In this document: positions 48,301-59,919 of the stretch, in pieces
Numbering within the stretch: position 1 is the stretch's first letter
How the letters are laid out: the number at the start of each line of letters is the position of its first letter
NCBI GenBank assembly: GCA_963402885.1
Contig: OY727103.1
Coordinates: 6,548,501-6,612,500 of the forward strand
Origin: Antedon bifida
Lineage: Eukaryota > Echinodermata > Crinoidea > Comatulida > Antedonidae
Length of the DNA: 64,000 nt
Direction: 5' to 3'
Notes under the pieces: model-generated
Databases searched by the model: none
What the model was told of the DNA's origin: nothing
Seen by the model: only the letters and a program-made list of their open reading frames with translations
Made by a program: the position numbers and the translations under genes

Positions 48301-51300
48301 AAAGTTGCCGTGACACTTATAGGCCACCGTACCATGTCGACACACGACACATGAATTCGTAGCTTGTTTCATTAGGCCAAATTCATTTTACGTCCGTCGG
48401 TAGTACAGAGTACAGACATGTGATCCGTTGTTCTCAGTAGGCTTATATGGAACGCCTCCTCTGCCTTCAGTTCACATTTATCATGCAGTACACACCAATC
48501 GTCATGCAGTACACACCAATCGTACTACTACACCGCACGTGCTTTACGTCCTATAGATTCCAAGATTTATTTAATAGTTTTTCCAGCCATTTTAGTCATA
48601 AAGCACGTGAATGTGAACTGAAGGCAGAGGAGGCGTTGTTGCTTTAATTAACATTTTTTTCTCTTGTTAATAGTTTATGTTTATGATAACTCATAACCTA
48701 CCAGTGTCACTGATGAAATATGATATAGAAATGTATTTTCAACAATTAAATCTCAAAGCTATAGTTAACGTGTAAAATTCAATCCATACAAAATGCACAG
48801 AAAATCCGGCTCACGCGCGGCTAACGTCACACTACCCGCACACATTGTGACGTATGCAAATTTCACCCATTATATGCGACTACGGAGTTTTTCCCATTCT
48901 ACTTATTCCATAACTCATTATACCATTCATATGCATTCTCAACTGAGAATCATCGACGCACAGGTCAACAAAATAATGTGCAAGTTTTGGAACACTAATA
49001 ATCGTTATTTCCGATGCTGTATGCAAGTATTGCATGAATACAGTACCACCAAAAAACAACGAAATGGAAACCATTACGGCCAAATAAACACCCTATAGCC
49101 GCCGACTTAAATTAAGAATAACCAAATATATATATATATAGGCCTATGCCTAGACATTTGATGAAATATAAATTATTGGCATGGTCAGAAACACTGTGTA
49201 TACTATGTGTGTATCTTTTTAGTTAATTACCTCCATATTCTCAGCTGTAAGGGTGACTTTAAAGCCTGTTCCTAATGTCAATCCAGTAGTGTTCACCAAG
49301 AGGTCCGTCATCACTTCATCTCCAATTCCGTAATAGGTCGAATCTTCTACGGTTGCGCTCGCATCCATAATGGGAACTGAAAGTATACGTTGCCGGTATT
49401 AATATACAATTAGATAATAATAAGAATTATGCAAATAATTTATCTTTATTCGTTGAAAAATTGACTACACTGTATATAACGAGGCATAATTGACCAATAA
49501 AATTGCAGGTGTATTATAAATTTATCTATACGATGGTCTGCTATTAGATTATTTCAATTATTTGTAATCAATTACATTTTATAGCTTTTTTTGATAGTTA
49601 AATACCTAATCTAAAAGATGATATTGATTAATTTTGTTTGCATAATTATTTCGTTGTGTCCAACCTAATAGTTTGTTGGCAATAATGTGTAAATACAGTT
49701 GTTTGAATCTAAATCATATTGTTTTAAACAATTATTCATTATCAATTTAAAGCTTGATTCCCATTAGAAAAATACATCCTCGCGTTTTCTTTTATTTGTT
49801 GGCAGAAACGGGGAAGATCCGGTAAATTTATTCACAATCGCCTCTATTTTGGGTTTATTATTGAAACGCGAATCTGCGCGCAATGCATTCCGGTATTTAA
49901 AGCTAGCTGCTTAAATTATTATAACCGACTTCTTTTTCAGATTTCTACCCGTTTAAAGACAACAAAAATGATCGCGCAATATAGGTAAGGCCTATTTAGT
50001 CTGTGATTTTAAAATAAACCATATATATAGGGAATGCGTCTTTTATCAAAATGTACTTGATGGAACCCTTGTTCGCCAAAAATTAAACAACTTTCGCCCC
50101 ATAATATTATGATAAGGTAAACATATCTTATTTCTATCAGGTCAAAGTTTAATATGTTACTCTCCAATCCTTTACGCGATATTTCTTTTCGTTGGGGACC
50201 CCTCGTGAAACGTCTCAAAATAAACATGAATATTCATTAGTCATATCCATAAGGCTGTGGTGTCCTTTTCCACTTACCAACTTCTTTTCTTGCATTATAT
50301 TATTTATGTTCATTATCAGTTGTATACTTATTATGCTACTTTGTATTTTGCTTTATTATTTGTGGAAATAAATATTATTATTATTATAAGGTGTGACGTA
50401 AGAATTGAGCTAACTACAATTCGTTAATGCAAACGATTTCTGTCGAGCCGTCTGTGTAGTCGAGTGGATAAGACTATGGACTTTACATGTCGATGTATGG
50501 GGTTCGACTCCCATGAGCTACTTCTTTTACTTTATCGTGAGAGAGAGATTATTTAGAGGGTTAGGTTTAGTTATATTTAAGAAGTACTTCGGCTATCTTT
50601 CACATGGGATCCCAACTTATGCTTATGAATCACAACACGAAAATATTTCATCGACTTAAAATTATTTCGGGAACTGAACATCGCGTCCAATTTCGTCTTA
50701 CCTTGTTTTGTTCCAAAGAGTGTTTTTACTAGCACATTTGACTTAATTATGAATGTAGGTACTTAAAAAAGGTAAATTAAAAAGGAGCTTGTTGACCACA
50801 AATATACTTTACTATTATACTAGGCCTATACTGAAATAGAAATATAAAAGCAACGCTAATGCAATGTGTGCCATTTGCATCTTTAACTACAATTTGAGTT
50901 AGCAATTTCATTTGAATATTAAAATAGAATATTTACTTGTTAAAATATATAATCCGTATGCGTTATTAAGTCGACTATCGCTACTTTCCTTTGATGATAC
51001 TCCAGTTGTTCTATGCACTCGATATATACCACCCGATGTCCAGTACAGATAGCTTCCATAAATATCTATCCCCCTTGGGCGATTCAGCACAGTTGTAATC
51101 GTTCTTCTGTTAGTTCCGTTAAGGTTAGCTTCCTCAATTAACCTACTGCTGTAATCATACCAATACATCTTTCCATCTTGAGAATAATGAAAAACGAAAA
51201 TGAGAGAGAGAGAGAGACGTATACGATTGAATACTGTACTTGAATACGCCTATTAAGTTTTAACAAGTTGAGACTCGATCTCGGTACCACCGAGCCATAC

Positions 51301-54300
51301 ACAACGGACTAAAACCTCCGTGTATTTACTATGCAGTAGGGCCTAACCACTTTGGTGCAGATAGATTATTATATACCGCAATGAATTATAACTTTTTACT
51401 ATGATGAAATCTTTAAAAATATAAAAAAATGATGCAATGTCAAACTATATACTATTAAATGTAATATGTCATGTCAATAAAAAAAAAAAAAAAAATGTCA
51501 TAATTTGTTTGATTGTCGAAATTATTTTTTTTAAATTTAATATGCAATTAGTGATGACTTAATCAACTTTTGTTCTCTTAATTTCATAATAAATCATACA
51601 TATGATACACTAAGAAAATGAAATGCAAAATAGGTGTTCCCGAGCATTGACGATTAATTTTAAAATTTAGCATATTTTTACCATTTTGTTAACTTACACG
51701 TACGTGCGTAGCCTGTCACTTGTATAACGTAATTTCGAGTTGAAAAGTGAATCAAAATGATGATATTATTATGGTTGTAAAAGTGCATATTAACATTTAC
51801 CGCGCAGTGCGCGTGCAAAAATCTGCGCACTCATGGCAATTTTTTAAACGCTTAAAATTGTATGAAACGTACTCTTATTTCATCGAAAATAAATTTTGAA
51901 AATTTTAAGCGCGCGTACGCATGCGTTACATGCGCTACGCACGTAATTGTATTGCCATATGATGATTAATGCCCTGAAATTTATAAGTACCACATTTTAT
52001 TTAATTGTGATTCATGCTGGTGAAGATATGATTACAAACGTGATTTCGTTAAATCGTGTGTAGACCGCGTAATTTTTGATTACGCACCGTGAAAACATAA
52101 CCACATCCTTTCCTGGCCATATGGAATATACTTTGAAAAATTGACTTAGCTAGATGAAGGTGATATCAAGACAAAGCCATATACAAGTTAGTGTTTACCG
52201 ACCGACCGACCGACATAGTGAACTGTAGAATCGCGTTGCACGCGACTAAAAAAGAAACTTCATCTCAAAAAAATAAAATGTACTTAGAAGGGATTAGTTG
52301 GTACCAATAGTTTCACTTATAAAGAATATATTGTGTAACATCCATAGCACTTATCAACCACCGCCATGCCTAATTATTATAGGTACGTGGATGACAATAT
52401 TTCCTTTAATTTTGCTGTTGTACCTTTTTATATCTGTATTTTATACTATTTTTTTATATATCAGTAGTTTTATATGAATTTTTTACACTACATAATGTAT
52501 ATTTTTATATAACTTTTAAAACTTATTCTAAGATGCTGTTTATGCTGTTTTTGCCTTGAGGAAGAATTTCAAATTATAAATGTTTGACAATAAAGTTATC
52601 TTGTATCTTGTATGTATAGCATAAATATCAGCCACGATACTTAAAGCATAATTTTTGTTTTTCATTAAGCTCTGCAGGCTCAAAAGTTGGTACACATTTA
52701 TTTTCTAGGTCTGACTATAGTCTACACAGTGACTCATGTTGCAGGTATAAATAAGCAACGTGGCCCGAAATGTCGTCTATAGTAAGCGACTTTATGTACA
52801 GGCATCAACAATCAGCATTAGCTATAGTTAGTAATAGTCTACATATATTACATGCGGTAGTACTATTATATAACTTACATGCATTCATGATCATACAGTA
52901 ACTTACCGGGAACTGCTAAAACAAGTCCTCTTGCGTCTATTACGCTTGTTACTAACACGGTCCTTGTACTCAAGTCATTTAACTTCGCTCGCTCTATCCT
53001 TCTGTTGCTTATATCAGTCCAGTACAGGTATCTAAGTATAAGTATAATATATGTTACTACATTAACGTTCTGTTACAAGTAGTTCACAGCCCTGTCATAG
53101 ATAAAAAAAATATATTGAAACTTACAAAATTACTGAAGCAGATAAGTGATTTACGAATATGTGAAAAGAAATGTTAATAAATCTTTATTACTTCCTTTAT
53201 TGAGTGGTATTAATGTAATATTATTACGTTTTTGCTTACAAATCAAAAAGTAAGAATAAGAATGGAATGTGAAGTTCATAGTTGATATTCCTCCAACGTG
53301 AAAAGAGGTTTACTGTGACATTACACGTTAGATATATCAAACATAACTAATAAGAATTGTTCTGTACGTTCCATCCAGATGTATTACTTTAATGCGGCCA
53401 GTCTTTTACTAATTTAAATTATGTTACAAGTGGCAGGAGCGGATGTAGGATTTTGATAAAGAGGGGGCCCCCGGAAAAAATTTTTCTAGACGCCCGGAGA
53501 TAGCATATGAGGCGTTTTGGCCAGTCGATTCTTGTCATATAATTATCTGAATATAGTGGGTTTTATAGACCATATTTAATATAGGCCTTTTTTGCGCCAA
53601 TAGCCTAAAGCCTGTTTTCTTGTCGACGAAGCGTTACGACTAGGACTTGCATTAAATTTTCAAATCGTTCAAGTTGAAAATAAATTAACGATAACGATGA
53701 TCGAGCCGGACCGCAAATTTTTACGCGATAGTTAATGGTTTCTTGGTTTTTTCGATGTTGCTGTACACATGGAGGTGAAGTTTTGCAAAGCCAAGGCCGT
53801 TCACGCGCAGCCAGCCAGGCCCGTGTGAAAATTGAAAATGTTACGGGTTTTGATGCTTCAACCCAGCCGGCGCATAAGACATGATTTCGCTGATATATTA
53901 ATCTCGGCTTTACACTAAGACAAACATTAAATTCAATTATTTTAATTATATTACAAATTAATTAAAATTTAGTTTTACACTTGTTATTTTGAAATATCAG
54001 ACTTTAAAAGAGTACAAAAAACATCGTCGCTTTGTAAAAAATCAAGAATTGTCAGCGCGTACGTATTTTTTCTCAAACTATGATGACGTAATTTATGAAC
54101 TAGGCCTATTTGATTGGTCAGTCAGTTTTACTGATCGTAACGTTGAAGTTGAACTCGGTTCAACTTAAAAAGAAAATTGAAGATTTTAACGATTTTTAAT
54201 GTTGATTTCCTGTAAAATCGTATATAATCTGTAATACAGTGTCATGTGACACCTGTATAAGCCTACCCTAACTTTAACCATAGCATAGTACAGACGCCAC

Positions 54301-57300
54301 GTGAAACATGTGGCAATGTATTTATAGAATTGGCCTATACTGGACAGATTATATAGAAACTACTAAAGCTGAGATATTATGAATGAAATTCAATCCATTG
54401 AATGTTTTAAACGTAAAGGCAATAATTCTTTTTTAAACATTCTTATTATTAAATTTTAACGAATTTAAATGTATGGTTTAGATGCATTAATAATAATATA
54501 CAGTTCAACCGCGATGTGATCACACAGTTCATCTCCTTTGGATGAGTAAAACAAAATAGATAGATGTACGAGAGAGAGTGACATACCCGTTAGCTGCATC
54601 TATCTCAATTGCAAATGGATAGGGTAATCCTGTGTCAAACAGAATTGTTCTGTTTGTTCCATCCAGATTGATTACTTCAATTCGGTCTTCGCCAGCATCT
54701 GTCCAATAAAGTTTTTTTCCAGCTCCATCAACGGCTAAACCATACACACCTTAAATAATGATGACAATTAAACAATTACGGCAATCTCAACCATCTAATT
54801 TACTTTATAAATTACGCTAAAGACTATAACTGTGTTAACACATTTCAATTGATGCTCAACACTCTACTAGGGTTATGTATTATATTATACTAAACTTTAG
54901 CACGAGGACGAAAACGTTTACTTTAACGGATGACGTCAAACTACTCATTTACATAACAGTGTAGTTCATAATTCAGCGAACAGTTGCGTTTTAACGTACT
55001 TGTTTGTAAATTTGATTTGAACGCAACGCATGTGTCGCGCACGCAACATACGCCGCTCGCATCAAAATAATTGCCTTGGGCCGACAAGAGAATTATCCCT
55101 ATCTAGCTGGGCATTTTAACTAGCATAATTATTATTAGCTGATAAATAGCATATTGCGATGAACAAATATTATTGTTTGACTTACTTATAAACATAAAAC
55201 AATTTATTTTTTTAAATTAAAATAATTAAATTTACCATTTTGTTTCCTTAATTATTGAATGATCTTTCATGTTTCGATACCATTTGGTTAACGTTTTTTA
55301 CGTCCCTATGTTTCAGAAATAAGGTTTTCTACACAATTAACTATATTGTTTCGTAATGCTTGCTCACGTAGACAGAAAAAAAGTATGTTAGGCCTATATA
55401 TATAGTTTAAGGCGTATCTTAAAAAAGCAAGGCAGTATAACAATTGAACCGTACGATATTTATTTTAAATGAAAAGTTGGACATTTTAATGATGGTAACA
55501 TTATATAATTTGTGCGTTCGGTAGGTGTTTTAACATACTTTGATTTAAACGCAACGCATGTATCGCGCATGCAACACACGCCGCTCGCATTAAAAAACAA
55601 TTGCCTTGGGCCACTGAGAGAATTAGCCCTACCTATTATCAGCTGAGAAATAGCATATTGTGAACAAATCTTATTGTTTGACTAAATTAAAAACATAACT
55701 TTAAATTTATCATTTTGTTTTCTTAATTATTCTGCAGCAATGTAATGATCTTCTATGTTCCGATACCCTTTGGTTAACGTTTTTCACGTCGCTATTTTTT
55801 AGAAATTCAACTAATTATATTTTTTCGTAATGCTTGCTCACGTATAAAGAAAAGAATTATTATATATATAATTTAAGGCGTATCTTAAAAAAGCAAGGCA
55901 GTATAATAATTGAACCGTACGTTAATTTCTTTTCGAAAAAAAAGTGGAAACATTATAGGCCTATAAGTTCGGAGGTCTAAAAAAGATTTAATTTCATCGT
56001 CAAGACCGGCACTATTTTAGATTATAAATTTCAAGAATCTCTTTTGAGGTTTAGGTACAAACAAGCTTTTGTGGGATTCCTTAGATATTAGTGAGTGACA
56101 TTGCAATAGATAGCTTGGGTTTTACAAGAACATTGATCCTATTGCAGTAAAGTAGTAATTATATTTCGTGGCAATTTATTTAAAAATAATTAGATAATGT
56201 CTTTATTTTTACAGAGCATGATATATTGATTGTATTCCATGTTGTTTTTAATAGTTACTTTTATTGTTTATGTTTATGATATTCATAATAATCTTGTACG
56301 TGTATTTCTGTAGGTTTTATTATTAATTATGTTCGGTGTTTTGATTTCTAGTATTTATTGATTATATTATACCCTTTATTATCCCAGGTTTTTTAGTTCT
56401 TGTATGTAGAGGAAACGACAAAAGAAAGATTTTTTTTGCGAAAGCGGGAAATAAAAGATTTGCCTATACAAATTATAAATATGCTGTAAAATGGTTTAAC
56501 TTCTGCTACTGTACGCATTTGGACTAGGCGCTATCTTTCCTAACCTATACATCTGTTATCAACGCTTACTGAAATCTTTCGATTCAGAAATCCTAAATCC
56601 GATCCCGTTATCTACAATTTCTGAAAAATCAGAATTGATAAATGGTGCTTATACTATAACATCCTATGCAAAAAGAGGTTAAACGTAAATGTCCTAACGA
56701 CATTATGTTACTTTAGTATCCTCAAACATTTAATTATGATTATTAGGCCTATTCAACAGCGTTTAGTTCAACAACGTTTGGTTCAACCTTGAAATAACTC
56801 TGAAGAGTTGGTCTATTTGGACTATGATGATGATGATGATGATACACTTTCTACCAAATAATTAGGCATATATTCTTAAAAAGTAAATTAACATAGCAAA
56901 AATACATTTCTTTTGCATACATTTTGAATTAAAAGTTAATGAAATTCAAACAAATGCTCTAAAAATGCATGATGCTTATTTTTCCTAATAAAACATATAA
57001 AAATAAATAGAATATTACTAGCAGTTGATTCCAAAGACAAAAACACTTCATGTTGGTTAGTGACAAGTGAAAACCGTTCAATGGTGTCCTTGCTGAAATC
57101 AGACCAATACAGTGTTAATGTCCTGGTATCACAATCGACAGCGTAGGGTTGAGTTATTCCGACATTCTGAATAACTGCTTCAAAAATTAAAGTTGCGTTG
57201 TCACTGGAACTAATGTTGGTCATATATATTCCAGGAGGATACCAGTTAACAACAAACATAACATCACCTGTATTATTAAAATATTAAAAAAAAACGTTTA

Positions 57301-59324
57301 CTTGAATATAGCACCTAAATAAACAATAAGAATAATAATATACATTTACACACTAATTATTATTCTATTAAACATTAATTATTGGGATAAAATTATTTGC
57401 TGATTCATAAATAAATGCATGAGCAAATCAAATATAATACCTATGCACAAAAACAAAAGCGATTTTGTTCCAGAGGACAAAAGCTGCTTCAAGAGGCGAC
57501 TTACATGTACCGAAATTAACATTGTGATGTTTCCGTCGTTCTTGTAGTTATTTTTTGTATTACCATCTGTTTTAAACGAATCTTTCAATTCCTTTAAATT
57601 TAAATTTAAAAAATATATTGTATAGTATTTTTTTTATTGAATGTTATATTGTATAGAGTTAAGTATAATAGATGTTTATATTATTTAAAGGCCTCCGGAT
57701 ACTAGTTGGCCTGAGGATTCAGCTAGAAGAGTTACCCTCTTTAACTAAAGTGAAAATATATAAATAAAAAGAAAAACATCAATTCCGATCTCTAGGAAAT
57801 TATTAAAAGCATTCACTCCACAGTTATATTATCAGGTTTCTTGTAAGCATTGTTTAGTTCCACTATCACAATATTAAAACAAGAAAGCCATTCCGAGAGT
57901 GCATACCTCCGCCTACTGTAAAATTCTCCTACATAAGATTTCTCCGGGGCGGGAATATAATTATTTGTGTGTGTCTTAATGTTGGGCGTGATTTAGGCTA
58001 ATTTCACTACAAGCATGTGTATGCGAATTTGGTGTAATGGTTATGTAACCAGTCTTTCAACTAGTATCAGTCAGTCAATCACTAACAATAGAACAGCAAC
58101 ACCAAAAACAAACGGGTGAATTTTAAAAGAAATAAGTTTTTTTAAAACTACTCGTATAAAAAAAACAAATTATGTTTTAAAATTACAAATCAAAAATTAT
58201 AACTCTTGTCTCTTGTATAAAAATGAAGTTTTTTGGACACGTAGTTCTCGAGAAAATGCAATTTCAGTTTACTTGTTACTTTAAGACTGCTCGCCGGCTT
58301 TTGACAAATTCTGTCCTATCTTTTAACACTAGCAGGTCTGAAAAGTATACTAAAAAGTGGTCCAGAAATGGGACCGTGGTCCCAAAATTTAATGAAATGG
58401 TCCTTGACCACATATCTACCTGTATTTTCATTTTGGTAAAGATCTTGTAATTACTTTTTGAGTAATACTGCTAACAAACAAACAGACAAACGCGATCAAC
58501 TACACAATAGTTATGCCTTTAAGTGTCTTTCACACCTGGAAATCACCTCTCAATGTTTCGTCTTCACGACGCACCTTGCGCGGCTCGTGACGTGCCAATA
58601 TTGTTACTCGATATGCGTACATGTGGTAATGTAAATGCTTCAGGAAAAAATATTTAATATCATATCTAGTTACCGATATATTTGTTTAATTTACCGTCAC
58701 CCGTGTGTGAACGAATAACAAGAACAAGGAAATTTTAAGTTCAATGTTGTAAATAAATTGTGATTATTAAAAATGTTTAATAATGTTATAATACTCAATT
58801 CCGGAAAACATTGTTTAAAATAATAACAGTAACGAAGTAATTCATATTAAATTCGTACAATACACTGTAACCTACTTTGAAGAGCATAAACTTCAAGGTT
58901 ATTTAGACCAAACGTCTTTGTATTAACTTTTTAAAATTCTTAAAAAGTGTAGGTCCTACTATAGCAAAATATAAGGGAATTAATGAAAAAACGAGGTAAT
59001 ACGGAATACCAAGATTTAAAAATGTTATTGATGAAGTTTATCAAATTGTGATGACATTAAGAATTAACAATAATGTGATAAATGATTGTGATTTTTTGTG
59101 ATGACATGAAAGATAATAATGAATGTGAATAAAAGTGGTGTTTAGAGAAACAAAAAGAGCACAAAAAAACATCAAGTTTCTTCCTAAATGTAGAAGCAGT
59201 TACTCTCAGATACTATTTACATTTACAGCATTGGTAAATACTAAAATATATATATTAATAACATACCTTGAATTAAGTGTAGAAGTACGGAAAGAAAAAA
59301 ACAGACGAATTTCAAACAGGCCAT
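40267..59324 (-). CDS. Secreted YWTD-propeller / C-type lectin multidomain protein, 17 exons, 1,106 aa
   Basis: Coding exons in transcript order: 59324-59267, 57267-57019, 54749-54587, 53031-52907, 51176-50937, 49376-49231, 46990-46922, 46590-46476, 45922-45247, 44457-44268, 43875-43671, 43340-43129, 42955-42733, 42355-42122, 41823-41671, 41239-41036, 40325-40267. Every junction is GT-AG and the phases chain to exactly 3,321 nt ending in TAA. Residues 2-19 are a hydrophobic signal peptide. Residues about 20-278 hold LDLR class B repeats (YWSD, YWTD twice, YWYD, YWTS), usually a six-bladed extracellular propeller. Residues 279-745 are beta-rich and unassigned. Residues 746-890 are a C-type lectin domain (YWIGLKD, final AICEY). 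Residues 891-968 are Cys-rich, and 1050-1057 is an Asp-box (SKDHGATW). There is no hydrophobic segment near the C terminus, so I infer secretion. Several N-X-S/T sites fit an extracellular protein. The family as a whole is not recognised; ligand and role are unknown. Individual exon ends could be off where donors are weak (exon 2 GTAATA, exon 5 GTAAAT). Confidence 0.8.
40484..40870. mobile_element. MITE of the GATAACGAT family, intact copy
   Basis: Inverted ends AGGCCCATTTACACTAGGG and CCTTAGTGTAAATGGGCCT, flanked by TTA on both sides. It also has inner inverted AATGACGTCATGA copies. It provides the uninterrupted form of 6331-7003. Confidence 0.7.
42733..43340 (-). CDS. Exons 12-13: C-type lectin domain
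   Basis: Exon 12 (43340-43129) starts [18 protein letters not shown], then [18 protein letters not shown], and ends at YWIGLKDVG. Exon 13 (42955-42733) adds [29 protein letters not shown], and WDIMDC through AICEY. The WIGL motif, the conserved cysteines of a long-form CTLD and the closing C-E-Y are all present. The usual EPN/QPD calcium-site tripeptide is replaced by RPG, and the WND motif reads WDI, so classic calcium-dependent sugar binding is unlikely. An intron splits the domain at the usual central position. Confidence 0.9.
43671..49376 (-). CDS. Exons 6-11: beta-rich extracellular region of unknown family
   Basis: Exons 49376-49231, 46990-46922, 46590-46476, 45922-45247, 44457-44268 and 43875-43671 encode about 467 residues rich in V, T, D and N with alternating hydrophobic residues, as in stacked Ig-like or fibronectin-like beta sandwiches. 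Two stretches look like the same unit repeated: one with [20 protein letters not shown] and one with [18 protein letters not shown]. Exon 9 (676 nt) is the longest in the gene. I do not recognise a named domain; a DUF11-like surface module is possible. Intron 6 contains a foldback element and a small MITE. Confidence 0.75.
47286..48331. mobile_element. 1,046-bp foldback element with tandem-repeat arms, in intron 6 of the YWTD/lectin gene
   Basis: Left arm 47286-47710 and right arm 47880-48331 are complementary almost throughout. Both consist of 20-26 bp units built on CACGGCAA (for example CACGGCAAATTAAAAATAAA). The outer ends TACGGTGGCCTATAAGTGTC match exactly and CCATGT is duplicated at 47280-47285 and 48332-48337. 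The inner arm (AATAAACACGTAAA-type) is not repetitive. No coding capacity. Confidence 0.85.
48451..48637. mobile_element. Small MITE with 28-bp perfect inverted ends
   Basis: AACGCCTCCTCTGCCTTCAG continues to TTCACATT and is exactly inverted at the right end. Inside, CATGCAGTACACACCAATCG is tandemly duplicated. No clear target duplication. Confidence 0.7.
50300..50395. mobile_element. Probable LINE 3' end remnant
   Basis: TATTTGTGGAAATAAATATT is followed by a (TTA)n-type tail, as at the 3' end of a retroposon. No coding part remains. Confidence 0.3.
50447..50526 (+). pseudogene. tRNA-like sequence (possible SINE head), weak
   Basis: GTAGTCGAGTGGATAAGAC resembles a D arm, TGGAC-TTTACAT-GTCGA an anticodon arm, and ATGGG-GTTCGACT-CCCAT a T arm with an 8-nt loop. 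Acceptor pairing is poor. It lies in intron 5 of the YWTD/lectin gene. A tRNA-derived SINE remnant is the likeliest reading. Confidence 0.3.
50937..57267 (-). CDS. Exons 2-5: LDL-receptor class B (YWTD) propeller region
   Basis: Four exons (57267-57019, 54749-54587, 53031-52907, 51176-50937) encode repeated units of about 42 residues: [73 protein letters not shown] and [13 protein letters not shown]. The Y-W-x-D core, the downstream I-E/R stretch and the NLDGTNRT-type strand are diagnostic of LDLR class B repeats. Five clear blades are visible, with a weaker one before them (around [11 protein letters not shown]). Known proteins of this class bind protein ligands. The introns between these exons are long (2-4 kb) and repeat-filled. 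Confidence 0.88.
51478..51496. repeat. Poly(A) tract
   Basis: A run of A broken by nothing, in intron 4 of the YWTD/lectin gene on the opposite sense. May be an old retroposon tail. Confidence 0.7.
52400..52615 (+). mobile_element. Probable LINE/SINE 3' end with TTGTATC tail
   Basis: GACAATAAAGTTATCTTGTA then a second TCTTGTA unit, typical of a CR1/L2-like retroposon end. A related AATAAAGTTATCTT occurs near 19690. Confidence 0.35.
53440..53520 (+). mobile_element. Single DNA-transposon end (hAT-like)
   Basis: CAGGAGCGGATGTAGGATTT and a following GAGGGGGCCCCCGG resemble a hAT terminus, but I find no partner end nearby. Confidence 0.3.
54985..55935. repeat. Two-copy segmental duplication in intron 2 of the YWTD/lectin gene
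   Basis: Copies of about 420-450 bp start near 54985 and 55515. Shared blocks: ACGCAACGCATGT, ACGCCGCTCGCAT, GGCGTATCTTAAAAAAGCAA and TTGAACCGTACG. Confidence 0.85.
57600..59266. other. Intron 1 of the YWTD/lectin gene: nothing further recognised
   Basis: A partial copy of the GTCTTTCACACCTG MITE lies at about 58519-58620. The rest is AT-rich and featureless to me. Confidence 0.4.
59267..59324 (-). CDS. Exon 1 of the YWTD/lectin gene: start codon and signal peptide
   Basis: The ATG at 59324-59322 opens 19 codons, largely F, L, V, C and I after a Lys at position 5, ending in a GTATGT donor. This is a typical secretory signal. It leaves phase 1, which matches the acceptor of exon 2 at 57267. 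The first intron is about 2 kb. I did not identify a TATA box or a transcription start upstream. The first exon is the least certain join, because a short signal exon can be mimicked by chance, but phase and hydrophobicity both fit. Confidence 0.65.
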
Positions 59325-59919
59325 TTTAAAAAACAATCTAACTTCACAGTCTGTTAATCAACAATGTTCAATTACGTCGTCGAAAACGAATATGCTGTAT
59401 ATCACACGGTCGCAATATTATAACTAACGCTATCTTGTTGCGAATTGTTTATTAATAACGCTATATTATTCAAATTAATTAATAATTAAGACTGACATGT
59501 TAGGTACTTTATATGCACATGATAAGCACAATAAAAAAGTAACATACACACCGATCTTTATTAATATGACTCTCTTAAACGAAGACATAATCAATAACTT
59601 AAAAGTGGATGAGTTTATTATTATCAGTATCTTTATCTTCGTGGACGGAAATATTTTAAATAACACGTCCTCTGTCGTTTCGCCAAGCATTAATTTTTAT
59701 GGCGTTCACTCAACTCGGATGCATCTTTAACTTTTCTTAGCAATAACCGTTTTTATAAAGAATATAATATGTACGTGCATGTATATGATAATGGATAATA
59801 ACAATGAGTTATTAATTTATTTTTAATTAATTTCTAGGTTAAATTAGCAAGAACGCTAGTATTAAAAATAATTTCATACACATTGGCCTGACTAATTAAA
59901 TACGTTATATGCACAAGCA

